DNA of 64,000 nt from Pseudomonas chlororaphis (lineage in GTDB: Bacteria > Pseudomonadota > Gammaproteobacteria > Pseudomonadales > Pseudomonadaceae), in contig NZ_MOAL01000004.1 in the NCBI RefSeq assembly GCF_003731765.1, positions 1,240,001 through 1,304,000 on the forward strand, read 5' to 3'. Positions within the stretch are counted from its first letter, which is position 1. Each line of letters begins with the position of its first letter. A program made the position numbers and the translations under genes. Below, piece by piece: positions 29,500-39,492 of this stretch. The notes under the pieces are model-generated. The model ran no database searches, had not been told where the DNA came from, and saw only the letters and a list, made by a program, of their open reading frames with translations.

Positions 29500-30360
29500 G
29501 TGCGTATTGCATTAGACCCCTACATGTATCGCCATCTGCCCCTGGGCAAGATGACCGACAAGGCCGCCGAGCTGGGCTACGACTACATCGAGCTGTCGCC
29601 CCGTGAAGACTTCATGCCGTTCTACAAGGCGCCCCGGGTCGACCGGGCGCGGATCAAGGAATTTCGCAAGGCCCTGAGCGACAGCGGCGTGCAGCTCTCG
29701 TCCCTGTTGCCGATGTACCACTGGGCTAGCGCCGACGAAGGCCTGCGGGTGGCGGCGGTGCGCAACTGGAAGCGGGCGATCCAGATTGCCGTGGAGATGG
29801 ACTGCGAGCTGGTCAACACCGAGTTCACCGGCCAGTCGGACAACCCGCTGGTGTGTGAAAACCAGTTCATGCGTTCCATGGACGAGTTGATGCCGGAGTT
29901 CGAGCGCGAAGGCATCAAGCTCGATATCCAGGCCCACCCCTATGATTTCTGCGAGCGCAACAACGAGTCGGTGGACATCATTCGCGGTCTGGATCGCGAC
30001 TGGATCAACTACCTCTACGCCGCGCCCCACACCTTCTTCTACGACGACGGCAAAGGCGACATCGCCTCGATGCTCAAGTACGCGGGCTCCAAACTCAGCC
30101 ACTTGATCATCGCCGACACCTACAACCACCGGGCGTCGTCCAACCTGCGCTACATCGTCAACCCACCGGGCGTCACCGCCACCGTGCACCAGCACCTGGA
30201 CATCGGTCAGGGTGAGGTGGATTGGGACGCGTTCTTCGGCACCCTGCGCGAGATCCAGTTCGACGGCATCGCCACGGTGTCGGTGTTCGCCTGGGAAGAC
30301 CGCCCGGATCAGTCCAACCTGATGATGCTGGAACGGATCAAAAGCGAATTGTGCCGGTAG
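29500..30360 (+). CDS. iolH: Sugar phosphate isomerase/epimerase IolH
   Basis: 286 residues from a GTG at 29500, chosen because GGGAGG lies 8-9 nt upstream and [14 protein letters not shown] aligns with the start of B. subtilis IolH. Other shared runs include [38 protein letters not shown] and [17 protein letters not shown]. The biochemical role of IolH is not settled; it is a TIM-barrel protein conserved in iol operons. Confidence 0.88.
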   Translation: MRIALDPYMYRHLPLGKMTDKAAELGYDYIELSPREDFMPFYKAPRVDRARIKEFRKALSDSGVQLSSLLPMYHWASADEGLRVAAVRNWKRAIQIAVEMDCELVNTEFTGQSDNPLVCENQFMRSMDELMPEFEREGIKLDIQAHPYDFCERNNESVDIIRGLDRDWINYLYAAPHTFFYDDGKGDIASMLKYAGSKLSHLIIADTYNHRASSNLRYIVNPPGVTATVHQHLDIGQGEVDWDAFFGTLREIQFDGIATVSVFAWEDRPDQSNLMMLERIKSELCR

Positions 30361-30371
30361 CGGCTTGCTGT

Positions 30372-30560
30372 GTAGCAGCCGGCTTGCCGGCGAAGGGGCC
30401 TGCGGTTGGTGTGAATGCCTTGAGGACGCCTTCGCTGGCAAGCCAGCTCCTACATGGGGTGGCGTGGAAATCTCTATTGTAGGAGCCGGCTTGCCGGCGA
30501 AGGGGCCTGCGGAGGGTGTGAATGCCTTGAGTACGCTTTCGCTGGCAAGCCAGCTCCTAC
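30372..30560. repeat. Two consecutive REPINs between iolH and the next dehydrogenase
   Basis: Forward cores at 30372 and 30479, inverted cores ending at 30453 and 30560. The two copies share their spacers almost exactly (GAAGGGGCCTGCGG and GTGTGAATGCCTTGAG), so this is a recent duplication of one REPIN. Confidence 0.9.
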
Positions 30561-30611
30561 ATGGGATGGCGTGAGGTGGGCGATGGTGGGGAATGAATGG
30601 ATGGAGGCTCT

Positions 30612-31664
30612 ATGCGTATAGGTTTGGTGGGTTACGGCCATGGCGGTCGTCATTTTCATGCGCCACTGATTGCCAGTCTGGCCGGTGCGAGTTTTGTGGG
30701 GGTGGTGACTCGCTCCGCAGAACGCCGGCGGTTGTTGGCGGCGGATCACCCGGGGGTGAGGGCATTCGACAGCATGGGCCAGTTGGCAGAGGCGGGGGTC
30801 GATGCCCTGGTGATTTCCACGCCCCTGGACGGGCGCCCGGCCCTGGTGCTGGAAGCCATTGAACGGGGCATCGCGGTGGTCAGCGACAAACCCTTCGCCG
30901 CCGATGCGGCCCAGGCCGAGGGAATGATCCAGGCCGCTACTGCGCGCCAGGTGCCGCTCAGCGTCTATATGAACCGGCGCTGGGATTCGGACTTCCTGAC
31001 CTTGCGCAAACTCATCGACAGCGGCGCGCTGGGCCGGATCACCCGCTACGAGTCGCGGGTCGAGCGTTATGCCCCGCAATCCGTGGGCAATGCCAGTGGC
31101 GGTGGGTTCCTGCGGGACCTGGGCAGCCATCTGGTGGACCAGGCCCTGCAGTTATTCGGGCCGGTGGCTCGGGTCTATGCCGAGCTGCAGTACACCCCTG
31201 AAGAAGCCGTGGTTGACCACGGCTTTTTTGTTTCCCTGACCCACGCCAACGGCGTGGTTTCGCATTTATGGGGCAGTTGCCTGCAAAACAGCCAGGCCCC
31301 GCGTTTTCGGGTCAGCGGCACCGCCGGTTGTTACACGGTCGACGGCCTCGACGGCCAGGAGCAGGCGTTGGTGGCGGGTCGCTCGCCGAAAACCGAGGGC
31401 GAACGCTGGGGCGTGGAGGAGCATCGGCGCTGGGGCTGGTTCGAACAGGGGGATGAGCGCGAGCGCGTAACTTCGGAGCGAGGTGCCTGGCAGCAGTTCT
31501 ATCAGCAGCTGCAACAGGCCCTGGAAGGCCAGGGCGCGCTGCCGGTCCCGGCCGCCGACGCGTTGGCCACCACCCAGGTGCTAGACGCCGCGCGCTTGAG
31601 TGCGCAGCAGTCTCGGGTGGTATCGATGACGACGTTTTCCGAGGGAAAAACAGTTTTAGAATAA
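30612..31664 (+). CDS. Gfo/Idh/MocA oxidoreductase, IolW-like
   Basis: 350 residues. Rossmann start RIGLVGYGHGGRHFHAPLI, then SDKPFAADAAQAE (conserved Lys in DKP), MNRRWDSDFLTLRKLI and FLRDLGSHLVDQALQLFG with the catalytic-type Asp and His. The GYGxxGRxFHAPL type resembles NADP-dependent scyllo-inositol dehydrogenases (IolW/YvaA) more than IolG. ATG 30612 has GGAGG at 5 nt. Last gene before the operator pair at 31654. Confidence 0.82.
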   Translation: MRIGLVGYGHGGRHFHAPLIASLAGASFVGVVTRSAERRRLLAADHPGVRAFDSMGQLAEAGVDALVISTPLDGRPALVLEAIERGIAVVSDKPFAADAAQAEGMIQAATARQVPLSVYMNRRWDSDFLTLRKLIDSGALGRITRYESRVERYAPQSVGNASGGGFLRDLGSHLVDQALQLFGPVARVYAELQYTPEEAVVDHGFFVSLTHANGVVSHLWGSCLQNSQAPRFRVSGTAGCYTVDGLDGQEQALVAGRSPKTEGERWGVEEHRRWGWFEQGDERERVTSERGAWQQFYQQLQQALEGQGALPVPAADALATTQVLDAARLSAQQSRVVSMTTFSEGKTVLE

Positions 31665-31699
31665 AATTCTAAAATGAGTTGATATAGAAATTATTTTCC
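31654..31699. promoter_or_regulatory. Paired IolR operator candidate before the ABC transporter
   Basis: Perfect 9-3-9 inverted repeat TTTTAGAAT / ATTCTAAAA (31654-31674), containing AGAA-N5-TTCT (31658-31670), and a second AGAA-N6-TTCC (31686-31699), starts 28 nt apart. Same design as at 19908 and 62650. The first site overlaps the TAA stop of the upstream dehydrogenase. The remaining 31700-31801 shows no other motif. Confidence 0.65.
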
Positions 31700-31801
31700 A
31701 ATAAAGTCATTTCCAGGTTGCCGACTAGCTAGGTTCCAAACCCCTCAAGCACGCCTTGAGACCGGTGCGGGCCGACCAACAAAAACAAACAGGTACCGTC
31801 G

Positions 31802-31993
31802 ATGAAAACCTTCAAATCTGTTGTACAGGCTGTACGTTCATTGTTTCGCCATCCTCACGCGCCGGCCGCCGTTTTGCCTCGGGCCAGCCGTTCTGCCGTC
31901 CTCCTGACTTGCCTCGGCTTCCTGTGCGAAGAGCGCAACGGTTCACTGGTGTGCTGCGTACCCGGTGCCCCCATCGTGCATCTGCCGCTCTGA
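31802..31993 (+). CDS. Possible 63-residue cysteine-containing protein
   Basis: Open frame starting MKTFKSVVQAVRSLF and ending CCVPGAPIVHLPL, with four cysteines in its last third (LTCLGFLCEE, LVCC). It lies between the operator pair and the binding-protein gene, 54 nt before the latter. The ribosome site (CAGGT, 8 nt) is weak, no family is recognised, and it may be non-coding leader. Confidence 0.35.
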   Translation: MKTFKSVVQAVRSLFRHPHAPAAVLPRASRSAVLLTCLGFLCEERNGSLVCCVPGAPIVHLPL

Positions 31994-32047
31994 GTTTTTT
32001 CTGCGCTTTATCCATAAAACCTACAAGAATGTGGAGAAAGACCTTTT

Positions 32048-32974
32048 ATGAACACCAAGATCCGTTTTGCCTCGCTTGCGCTGTCGATGATGCTGGCCAG
32101 TGGCGCCGCGCTCGCCGACATCAAGATTGGCGTGAGCATGTCGCAGTTCGATGACACCTGGCTGACCTATCTGCGTGAGTCGATGGACCAGAAAGCCAAG
32201 TCCCTGCCCGATGGCGTCAAGCTGCAGTTCGAAGACGCCCGCAGCGATGTGGTCAAGCAATTGAGCCAGGTCGAGAACTTCATCAGCCAGAAAGTCGACG
32301 CGATCGTGGTCAACCCGGTGGACACTGCCGCCACCAAGAAAATTACCGAGGCCGCGGTGAAGGCCGGCATTCCCCTGGTGTACGTCAACCGCCGCCCGGA
32401 TGACCTGAACCTGCCCAAGGGTGTGGTGACCGTGGCTTCCAACGACCTGGAAGCCGGGAAAATGCAGATGCAGTACCTGGCCGACAAAATGGGTGGCAAG
32501 GGTGACATCGTGATCCTGCTGGGCGACTTGGCGAACAACTCCACCACCAACCGCACCAAAGGGGTCAAGGACGTCCTGACCCAGTACCCGGGTATCAAGA
32601 TCGATCAGGAACAAACCGGCATCTGGTCCCGGGACAAGGGCATGACCCTGGTCAACGACTGGCTGACCCAGGGCCGCAAGTTCGACGCGGTGGTGTCCAA
32701 CAACGATGAAATGGCCATCGGTGCCTCTATGGCGCTGAAGCAGGCCGGGGTCGAGAAGGGCAGTGTGCTGATCGCCGGTGTCGACGGCACCCCGGATGGC
32801 CTGCGTGCGGTGAAGAAGGGCGACCTTGCGGTCTCGGTGTTCCAGGATGCCAAGGGCCAGGCGGACGGTTCCATCGATACCGCGGTGAAGATGATCAAGC
32901 ATGAGCCGGTGGAGTCGGCGGTGTGGGTTCCGTATCGTCTGATCACCCCGGAAAACGTCGACCAGTTCAAGTAA
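32048..32974 (+). CDS. Sugar (probably inositol) ABC transporter substrate-binding protein
   Basis: 308 residues, periplasmic. Signal peptide of about 22 residues (MNTKIRFASLALSMMLASGAALA), then a type 1 periplasmic fold of the ribose/IbpA group: DIKIGVSMSQFDDTWL, KVDAIVVNPVDT, VYVNRRPDD, SNNDEMAIGASMAL and AGVDGTPDGLRAV. Gene order, paired operator and iol context point to myo-inositol, as for Caulobacter IbpA. AGAAAGACC precedes the ATG. Confidence 0.88.
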   Translation: MNTKIRFASLALSMMLASGAALADIKIGVSMSQFDDTWLTYLRESMDQKAKSLPDGVKLQFEDARSDVVKQLSQVENFISQKVDAIVVNPVDTAATKKITEAAVKAGIPLVYVNRRPDDLNLPKGVVTVASNDLEAGKMQMQYLADKMGGKGDIVILLGDLANNSTTNRTKGVKDVLTQYPGIKIDQEQTGIWSRDKGMTLVNDWLTQGRKFDAVVSNNDEMAIGASMALKQAGVEKGSVLIAGVDGTPDGLRAVKKGDLAVSVFQDAKGQADGSIDTAVKMIKHEPVESAVWVPYRLITPENVDQFK

Positions 32975-33058
32975 CGCCGCTCACCTTCCAGAGCTGTTCC
33001 ATAACAACAATAAGTGGCAAGGCGGCCCCGGGCAGCCTTGCCGATGGAGTACCTGATC

Positions 33059-34624
33059 ATGTTCGCTTCCGCGACTGCTTCGAGCACCCCGCTGGCGGGT
33101 ATCCAGCCCGCCGCCACGTCGATTGAAGAACCGTATCTGTTGGAAGTCATCAACGTCAGCAAGGGCTTTCCCGGCGTTGTCGCCCTGTCCGATGTGCAGT
33201 TGCGGGTGCGCCCGGGAACGGTGCTGGCGCTGATGGGCGAGAACGGCGCCGGCAAGTCCACCCTGATGAAAATCATCGCCGGCATCTACCAGCCGGACGC
33301 TGGCGAGTTGCGCCTCAAGGGCCGGCCGGTGGTGTTCGAGACGCCCCTGGCGGCCCTGCAATCGGGCATCGCCATGATCCACCAGGAACTCAACCTGATG
33401 CCGCACATGAGCATCGCCGAGAACATCTGGATCGGCCGTGAGCAGCTCAATGGCCTGCACATGATCGATCACCGCGCCATGCACCGTTGCACTGCGCAGT
33501 TGCTGGAACGCCTGCGCATCAACCTCGACCCCGAGGAACTGGTGGGCAACCTGAGCATCGCCGAGCGGCAGATGGTGGAGATCGCCAAGGCGGTGTCCTA
33601 TGACTCCGACGTGCTGATCATGGACGAGCCGACCTCGGCCATTACCGACAAGGAGGTGGCGCACCTGTTCTCGATCATTGCCGACCTCAAGGCCCAGGGT
33701 AAGGGCATCATCTACATCACCCACAAAATGAACGAAGTGTTCGCCATCGCCGATGAAGTGGCAGTGTTCCGCGACGGCGCCTACATCGGCCTGCAGCGGG
33801 CCGACAGCATGGACGGCGACAGCCTGATTTCGATGATGGTCGGCCGCGAGCTGAGCCAGCTGTTCCCGGAGCGCGATAAGCCCATCGGCGACTTGCTCCT
33901 GTCGGTGCGCGACCTGCGCCTGGACGGGGTGTTCGACGGCGTGTCCTTCGACCTGCATGCCGGAGAAATCCTTGGCATCGCCGGGCTGATGGGCTCGGGC
34001 CGGACCAATGTCGCGGAAACCCTGTTCGGCATCACCCCCAGCGACGCCGGGGAAATTCGCCTCGACGGCCAGGCCCTGCGCATCAGCGACCCGCACATGG
34101 CGATCGAAAAGGGCTTTGCCCTGCTGACCGAGGATCGCAAGCTCAGCGGCCTGTTCCCGTGCCTGTCGGTCCTGGAAAACATGGAAGTGGCGGTGCTGCC
34201 CCATTACGCCGGCGGCGGTTTTGTCCAGCAGAAGGCTTTGCGCGCCCTGTGCGAGGACATGTGCAAGAAGCTGCGGGTCAAGACCCCGTCCCTGGAGCAA
34301 TGCATCGACACCCTGTCCGGTGGCAATCAGCAGAAGGCCCTGTTGGCGCGCTGGCTGATGACCAACCCACGGATCCTGATTCTCGACGAGCCGACCCGGG
34401 GCATCGACGTTGGTGCCAAGGTCGAGATCTACCGCTTGATCTCCTTCCTCGCCAGCGAGGGCATGGCGGTGATCATGATTTCCTCGGAGCTGCCCGAGGT
34501 GTTGGGCATGAGCGACCGGGTCATGGTCATGCACGAAGGTGAACTCATGGGCACCCTCGACCGCAGTGAGGCGACCCAGGAGCGGGTGATGCAGCTGGCG
34601 TCAGGAATGTCGGCGGTGCACTGA
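33059..34624 (+). CDS. Sugar ABC transporter ATP-binding protein (two ATPase domains)
   Basis: 521 residues with tandem ABC domains as in RbsA/MglA/IatA. First domain: Walker [13 protein letters not shown], signature [14 protein letters not shown], Walker [11 protein letters not shown]. Second domain: degenerate Walker [10 protein letters not shown], signature [15 protein letters not shown], Walker [13 protein letters not shown]. Degeneration in the second site is normal for carbohydrate importers. ATG 33059 has GGAG at 10 nt; ATG 33044 is less likely. Confidence 0.9.
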   Translation: MFASATASSTPLAGIQPAATSIEEPYLLEVINVSKGFPGVVALSDVQLRVRPGTVLALMGENGAGKSTLMKIIAGIYQPDAGELRLKGRPVVFETPLAALQSGIAMIHQELNLMPHMSIAENIWIGREQLNGLHMIDHRAMHRCTAQLLERLRINLDPEELVGNLSIAERQMVEIAKAVSYDSDVLIMDEPTSAITDKEVAHLFSIIADLKAQGKGIIYITHKMNEVFAIADEVAVFRDGAYIGLQRADSMDGDSLISMMVGRELSQLFPERDKPIGDLLLSVRDLRLDGVFDGVSFDLHAGEILGIAGLMGSGRTNVAETLFGITPSDAGEIRLDGQALRISDPHMAIEKGFALLTEDRKLSGLFPCLSVLENMEVAVLPHYAGGGFVQQKALRALCEDMCKKLRVKTPSLEQCIDTLSGGNQQKALLARWLMTNPRILILDEPTRGIDVGAKVEIYRLISFLASEGMAVIMISSELPEVLGMSDRVMVMHEGELMGTLDRSEATQERVMQLASGMSAVH

Positions 34625-34694
34625 ATTTTTCAATCGATGGCGGCCGACGGCGCAGTGCTTCGCCGCGGCCAGGCAATAACAAAGGTGAGTGGTT

Positions 34695-35717
34695 ATGAAC
34701 GTGATGTCTGAAAACAAACCTGCCGCGGCGCCCGCTAGAACACGTCGGCGCTTTCCCACCGAGCTGAGTATTTTCCTGGTCCTGATCGGCATCGGCCTGG
34801 TCTTCGAGCTGTTCGGTTGGATCGTTCGTGACCAGAGCTTCCTGATGAACTCCCAGCGCCTGGTACTGATGATCCTGCAGGTGTCGATCATCGGCCTGCT
34901 GGCCATCGGCGTGACCCAGGTGATCATCACCACGGGCATCGACCTGTCCTCGGGCTCGGTGCTGGCGCTGTCGGCGATGATTGCCGCCAGCCTGGCCCAG
35001 ACCTCGGACTTTGCCCGGGCGGTGTTTCCGTCCCTGACCGACTTGCCGGTGTGGATACCGGTGGTGGCGGGGCTGGGCGTGGGCCTGCTGGCGGGGGCGA
35101 TCAACGGCAGCATCATCGCCATCACCGGCATCCCACCCTTTATTGCCACCCTGGGCATGATGGTTTCGGCCCGCGGCCTGGCTCGCTACTACACCGAAGG
35201 CCAGCCGGTGAGCATGCTCTCGGATTCCTACACGGCCATCGGCCACGGGGCCATGCCGGTGATCATCTTCCTGGTGGTGGCGGTGATCTTCCACATCGCC
35301 CTGCGCTACACCAAGTACGGCAAGTACACCTACGCCATCGGCGGCAACATGCAGGCGGCGCGGACCTCGGGGATCAACGTCAAGCGTCACCTGGTGATTG
35401 TCTACAGCATCGCCGGCCTGCTGGCCGGGCTGGCCGGGGTGGTGGCGTCGGCACGGGCCGCTACCGGGCAGGCGGGGATGGGCATGTCGTATGAGCTGGA
35501 CGCAATTGCCGCGGCGGTCATCGGCGGCACCAGCCTGGCGGGCGGGGTGGGGCGCATCACCGGCACGGTGATCGGCGCGCTGATCCTCGGCGTCATGGCC
35601 AGCGGCTTCACCTTTGTCGGGGTGGACGCCTACATCCAGGACATCATCAAGGGCCTGATCATTGTGGTGGCGGTGGTCATCGACCAATACCGCAACAAAC
35701 GCAAACTCAAACGCTAA
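34695..35717 (+). CDS. Sugar ABC transporter permease
   Basis: 340 residues, about nine or ten membrane helices, RbsC/IatP family: LLAIGVTQVIITTGIDLSSG, ITGIPPFIATLGMM, YAIGGNMQAARTSGINV with the EAA-like loop, and GGTSLAGGVGRITGTVIGALI. AAGGTG precedes ATG 34695. Completes a three-gene importer with the two upstream genes. Confidence 0.92.
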   Translation: MNVMSENKPAAAPARTRRRFPTELSIFLVLIGIGLVFELFGWIVRDQSFLMNSQRLVLMILQVSIIGLLAIGVTQVIITTGIDLSSGSVLALSAMIAASLAQTSDFARAVFPSLTDLPVWIPVVAGLGVGLLAGAINGSIIAITGIPPFIATLGMMVSARGLARYYTEGQPVSMLSDSYTAIGHGAMPVIIFLVVAVIFHIALRYTKYGKYTYAIGGNMQAARTSGINVKRHLVIVYSIAGLLAGLAGVVASARAATGQAGMGMSYELDAIAAAVIGGTSLAGGVGRITGTVIGALILGVMASGFTFVGVDAYIQDIIKGLIIVVAVVIDQYRNKRKLKR

Positions 35718-35760
35718 TCTTGAGGTCTCGGTAACCGTTCTTATGTAGGGGCTGATTGGT

Positions 35761-35823
35761 GTAGGTGCTGGCTTGCCGGCGATAGCGCCCCCCAGGCAGC
35801 CATCGTCGGCAAGCCGGCTCCTG
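35761..35823. repeat. REPIN after the inositol transporter operon
   Basis: Forward core GTAGGTGCTGGCTTGCCGGC at 35761 and diverged inverted core GGCAAGCCGGCTCCTGC to 35823. Downstream to 36144 the only other features are a terminator and an isolated GTTATAAC. Confidence 0.8.
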
Positions 35824-35933
35824 CAAATGAATGGATTTGAGCGGTTATCCGCCCTCTGACACTGCCGTTTGTCTTCTAATAGACCCACTGCTATGGAATT
35901 TTTTGTTATAACCACACTCCGATAAGCACCACC

Positions 35934-35955
35934 AAAGCCCGCATTTGCGGGCTTT
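35934..35955 (+). terminator. Intrinsic terminator candidate
   Basis: Stem AAAGCCCGC / GCGGGCTTT with ATTT loop. The arm ends supply A- and T-rich flanks, so it could work in either orientation. It closes the transporter operon region about 215 nt after the last gene. Confidence 0.65.
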
Positions 35956-36144
35956 GTCGGCTTTGTCGGACAGATTCGCTGTCATTTCAGTTGCTGCGCC
36001 CTCAAACCGGCCTTAGACTGCCGCCCCTCGTAAATTGAGTGCCGGGTGGCGCTTGGAAGGAATGGCGCCTTTCCGCTGGCCTGACGGGCCAATCGGAAAC
36101 AGCTTGAATTCGCCTTAACGCACGTATTTTTTATAGAGAAATCA

Positions 36145-36549
36145 ATGACAAAGGATAAGTTGCTGGCCATGCCGGCGGATGACTACATGAATGCCGAGCA
36201 ACACGCTTTTTTCAGCGAGCTGTTGCAAGCCATGAAGGTGGAAACCCACGAGCGCATCGAACAGAACCGGATCGCCATTGAAAGCCTGGACACCCCGGCT
36301 GACCCGGCCGACGCCGCTTCCGTCGAAGAAGAGCGCACCTGGTTGGTCAACGCCATTGATCGCGACCAGCGCATGCTGCCGCAACTGGAGCAGGCCCTAG
36401 GCCGCATCAGCGATGATAGCTTTGGCTGGTGCGACGACAGTGGCGAGGCCATCGGCCTGAAGCGCCTGCTGATCAGCCCGACCACCAAATACTGCATCGA
36501 AGCCCAAGAGCGCCACGAGCAGATCGACAAGCACCAACGGCAGGCGTGA
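36145..36549 (+). CDS. DksA/TraR-family protein lacking two zinc cysteines
   Basis: 134 residues. Long coiled coil (about 15-90) with the tip motif DPADAAS (residues 53-59) that enters the RNA polymerase secondary channel, and a finger FGWCDDSGEAIGLKRLL...TKYCIEAQERHE. Of the four canonical zinc cysteines only Cys96 and Cys117 remain; the partners are Ser99 and Ala120. This matches the zinc-independent DksA2 type of P. aeruginosa. Stands alone, with no zinc-regulated neighbours. Confidence 0.8.
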   Translation: MTKDKLLAMPADDYMNAEQHAFFSELLQAMKVETHERIEQNRIAIESLDTPADPADAASVEEERTWLVNAIDRDQRMLPQLEQALGRISDDSFGWCDDSGEAIGLKRLLISPTTKYCIEAQERHEQIDKHQRQA

Positions 36550-36775
36550 AGAAGAGCAGCTGAGCGCTTTAAGCTGCAAGCTGCAAGAGGGGCCGCACCG
36601 CGCGGCCCTGAAGCCGACGCCTGACTGATCTATCCCGCCTGCACCCCCTCGCTTTAACTTACCGCTCGCCACTTGCCGCTTCCCACTGCCCGTCTCCTAC
36701 CAATGGCCCATAGATAATGGCCTTGTAGTCGCGTTTAATGCCTGCAAACAATTAAAACAGTGCGGGGTGTTGAAC

Positions 36776-38380
36776 ATGAACAGAGACGGATCTCTACCGC
36801 TTGCCCAATTGCCCTCTACCCAGGCCGCCAAGGCTCGCTGGTGGGCGCCGACCCTGCAGAGCATCGCCCAGGTTGGGGTGTTGTGCGGCCTGGCCCTGGG
36901 CCAATGGCCGTTGTACCTGTGCCTGCCCCTGGGGGTGTTGATTATCTGGTTGCCACGTTTGCGCAGTCGCGCCGTGGTACCGGTCAGTGCGTCGAGCGAA
37001 GGCAGCGAGATTGCCGCGCTGACCCGCGACCTGTCCTACAGCACCACCCACAATGCCCTGTCCGCCGCAGGCGTGGCCTATTCGGTCAAGCAACTGGCGG
37101 GCAAGCTGCAGTCCCAGCTGGATGCCGCCGCGCGCATCGTCGGCAGCGCCGAAGTGATGATCAAGACCGAACAGGTCACCTCCCAACTCAGCCGCCAGGC
37201 CCTCGGTGCCGCCAGTGAAGCCCATGGCAGCAGCGCCGAAGGGCGTAGCGTATTGGCCGAGTCCATCAGCCGCATGCACCAGCTCAGCCAGCGTGCCAAT
37301 AACAGCCGCGAGCTGATCGAGGCCTTGAGCCAGCGCAGTGAAGAAATCCAGCGGGTGACGTTGGTGATTCAGTCCATTGCCAGCCAGACCAACCTGCTGG
37401 CCCTGAACGCCGCCATCGAGGCGGCCCGGGCCGGGGAGCACGGGCGCGGCTTTGCCGTGGTGGCCGACGAAGTGCGCGGCCTGGCCGGGCGCACCGCCAC
37501 GGCCACCGACGAGGTTGGGGTGATGGTCGCCGACATCCAGCAGCGCACCGCCCAAGTGGTGGAGCAGATCCGCCAGTTGTCCGCGGACCTCAACAGCGGC
37601 CTGGAGCAGGTGGAGCACACCGGACAGAGCCTGGACACCATCGCCCGCCTGGCGGCCGGGGTTGAAGAGCAGGTCAGCGAGATCGCCCGGGGCGCCGACA
37701 CCAACCGTGAGCAACTGGACAGCCTGTTCCACGCCGTGGAGCAGATGCGCAGCGACCTGGCGGTCAGTGACCAGCAGACCCGCAGCCTGGCCGAGGCCGC
37801 GGTGCAGATGGAGGGGCAGGCCGAGACCATCAGCGAGCGCCTGGCGGCGGTGGGGCTGGACGACTATCACCAGCGCATCTATGACTTGGCCCGCGAGGGC
37901 GCACGGCGGATTGCCGAGCAGTTCGAGACCGATCTGGCACAGAATCGCATCAGCACCGAAGACCTGTTCGACCGCCATTACCAATTGATCCCCAACACCA
38001 CGCCGGCCAAGTACCAGACGCGCTTCGACCGCTACACCGACCAGGTGCTGCCGGCGATCCAGGAGTCCCTGCTGCCGCGCCATGATGGCCTGGTGTTCGC
38101 CATTGCCTGCACGCCCCAGGGCTACGTGCCGACCCACAACCAGGCGTTCAGTCAACCCCTGACCGGCGACGTCCAGCACGACGCCTTGCACAATCGCACC
38201 AAGCGCAAGTTCGAGGATCGCACTGGCATTCGCTGTGGCAGCCATCAGCAGCCGTTGTTGCTGCAGACCTACACCCGTGACACCGGCGAACTGATGCATG
38301 ACCTGTCGGTGCCGATCATGGTCAAGGGCCAGCATTGGGGCGGTCTGCGCCTGGGCTACAAGCCGGAACGCGCCCGCTAG
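36776..38380 (+). CDS. Methyl-accepting chemotaxis protein with C-terminal sensor region
   Basis: 534 residues. Two close membrane segments at about 25-60 with almost no periplasmic loop; MCP signalling hairpin tip near residues 197-245 ([35 protein letters not shown]); then, unusually, about 160 residues after the signalling domain (375-534) resembling a Cache-like fold, ending [20 protein letters not shown]. The sensor is therefore cytoplasmic and C-terminal. ATG 36776 is preceded by GGGGTG at 8 nt. Confidence 0.85.
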   Translation: MNRDGSLPLAQLPSTQAAKARWWAPTLQSIAQVGVLCGLALGQWPLYLCLPLGVLIIWLPRLRSRAVVPVSASSEGSEIAALTRDLSYSTTHNALSAAGVAYSVKQLAGKLQSQLDAAARIVGSAEVMIKTEQVTSQLSRQALGAASEAHGSSAEGRSVLAESISRMHQLSQRANNSRELIEALSQRSEEIQRVTLVIQSIASQTNLLALNAAIEAARAGEHGRGFAVVADEVRGLAGRTATATDEVGVMVADIQQRTAQVVEQIRQLSADLNSGLEQVEHTGQSLDTIARLAAGVEEQVSEIARGADTNREQLDSLFHAVEQMRSDLAVSDQQTRSLAEAAVQMEGQAETISERLAAVGLDDYHQRIYDLAREGARRIAEQFETDLAQNRISTEDLFDRHYQLIPNTTPAKYQTRFDRYTDQVLPAIQESLLPRHDGLVFAIACTPQGYVPTHNQAFSQPLTGDVQHDALHNRTKRKFEDRTGIRCGSHQQPLLLQTYTRDTGELMHDLSVPIMVKGQHWGGLRLGYKPERAR

Positions 38381-38464
38381 GTCGCGCTGCTCGGTCAGGT
38401 CATCAAGGATCGAGGGCAGGGCCTGGGGAAGCCCTGCGGGCCAGGCCTCGGGTGGGGCGGGTGC

Positions 38465-38704
38465 TTAATCGGCCTGGTGCAGGCGCAGGTTGAGTTCGTC
38501 CACCACCCGCGCCCAGTCGGCGTCTTCGCGCAGTTGCTCCTTGAGGAAGGCGGCTTGCTGGGCGCTCCAGAACGGCGCTTCGATCAGCTTCAGGCCTTCG
38601 GGCAAGGGCGAGTGCTGTGCGATGAAGCGGTCGATGGCCGCCGGTTCGGAATCCAGCCCCAGTTGATCGAACAGGCCTTTGAGGTCATGCGTCGGCGAAT
38701 CCAT
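38465..38704 (-). CDS. DUF2789-like small protein
   Basis: 79 residues, all-helical, starting MDSPTHDLKGLFDQLGL and containing LPEGLKLIEAPFWSAQQAAFL, the hallmark of DUF2789, common in gamma-proteobacteria. AAGGAGAT lies 6 nt before the ATG. Function unknown. Confidence 0.8.
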   Translation of the reverse strand: MDSPTHDLKGLFDQLGLDSEPAAIDRFIAQHSPLPEGLKLIEAPFWSAQQAAFLKEQLREDADWARVVDELNLRLHQAD

Positions 38705-38815
38705 GGCGATCTCCTTGCAGGTGAGCCCCGCGATTGCGGAGCGTGGCCGGTGCCACCCTGTATCTGAGGCACCGGCGGCGCCAGAGTTCGATCGAGTCTG
38801 CCGATCAGGCTTGGG

Positions 38816-39190
38816 TTAGGACGAGGCGGCGGCCTCGGCCTGGAACAGCGCCGTCTGCACCATGGACAGGGCATTGCTGGCGGCCAGGACCTGGGCCCGG
38901 GCGGCAGACAGCATCAGCGAACGCCCGGTGGCCGAGCCAGAGACCGCGCTGTTGGCCGAGGCTAGGCGGGCGTTGGCCCGTTGTAGTTTCTGCTGCAATT
39001 GCTGGACTTGTTTTTTCAGTTGCCTGACGCGTTTGCGCTTGGCTTCCAGGGTGGCGTCGACGCTGACGCCGCTGTTGCTGCGCAGGCCCAGGCTCAGATC
39101 CGTCGAGGTGGCTGCGCTTTCCTTGGACGCGGTGCTGTCGGCAACCGGTTGCAGAAGGGACAGGCGAGCCAGGGGATTCAAGTTAATCAT
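38816..39190 (-). CDS. Hypothetical coiled-coil protein
   Basis: About 124 residues. A basic coiled coil (EAKRKRVRQLKKQVQQLQQK, about residues 48-75) sits between a Ser/Thr-rich N-terminus and an Ala-rich C-terminus. GAGAG lies 4-7 nt before two adjacent ATGs, so the start is 39193 or 39190. No signal peptide or known family. Confidence 0.6.
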   Translation of the reverse strand: MINLNPLARLSLLQPVADSTASKESAATSTDLSLGLRSNSGVSVDATLEAKRKRVRQLKKQVQQLQQKLQRANARLASANSAVSGSATGRSLMLSAARAQVLAASNALSMVQTALFQAEAAASS

Positions 39191-39261
39191 CATGATGCTC
39201 TCAAATGGCACTCGCCTTTATATCGGTCGGGCAGCCCGGTCCTTGATGGCTGCGGGGATGA

Positions 39262-39492
39262 TCAGGAGTTCAGGGCGCCCTGGTCGACCGCCAGCTTCAG
39301 GGCCTTGGCCGAGGCCCGAGCGGCGATGGCGGCTTCTTCCGGAGTCTTGAACCAGCGATCCCGTTCAACCTGGTGATAGGTGACCGTGGTCAGTGGGGGC
39401 TTGGCGCGCATGGCGATGACCGCCTGGAATTCGCCCTGGACTTCTCTGGACTCGCCACGGATAAAAAACTCGCCTATATCTAATTCCGTCAC
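39262..39492 (-). CDS. Conserved hypothetical protein
   Basis: 76 residues, MTELDIGEFFIRGESREVQG then a beta-rich segment and a helical tail EEAAIAARASAKALKLAVD. AAGGGAAGG lies upstream of the ATG. Looks like a small soluble protein; no family recognised. Confidence 0.6.
   Translation of the reverse strand: MTELDIGEFFIRGESREVQGEFQAVIAMRAKPPLTTVTYHQVERDRWFKTPEEAAIAARASAKALKLAVDQGALNS

Noticed and set aside
35905..35912. GTTATAAC as a Zur box for the DksA2-like gene
   Set aside because: Only an 8-bp palindrome without the wider Zur consensus, 230 nt from the gene, and in a noncoding AT-rich patch where it may occur by chance.
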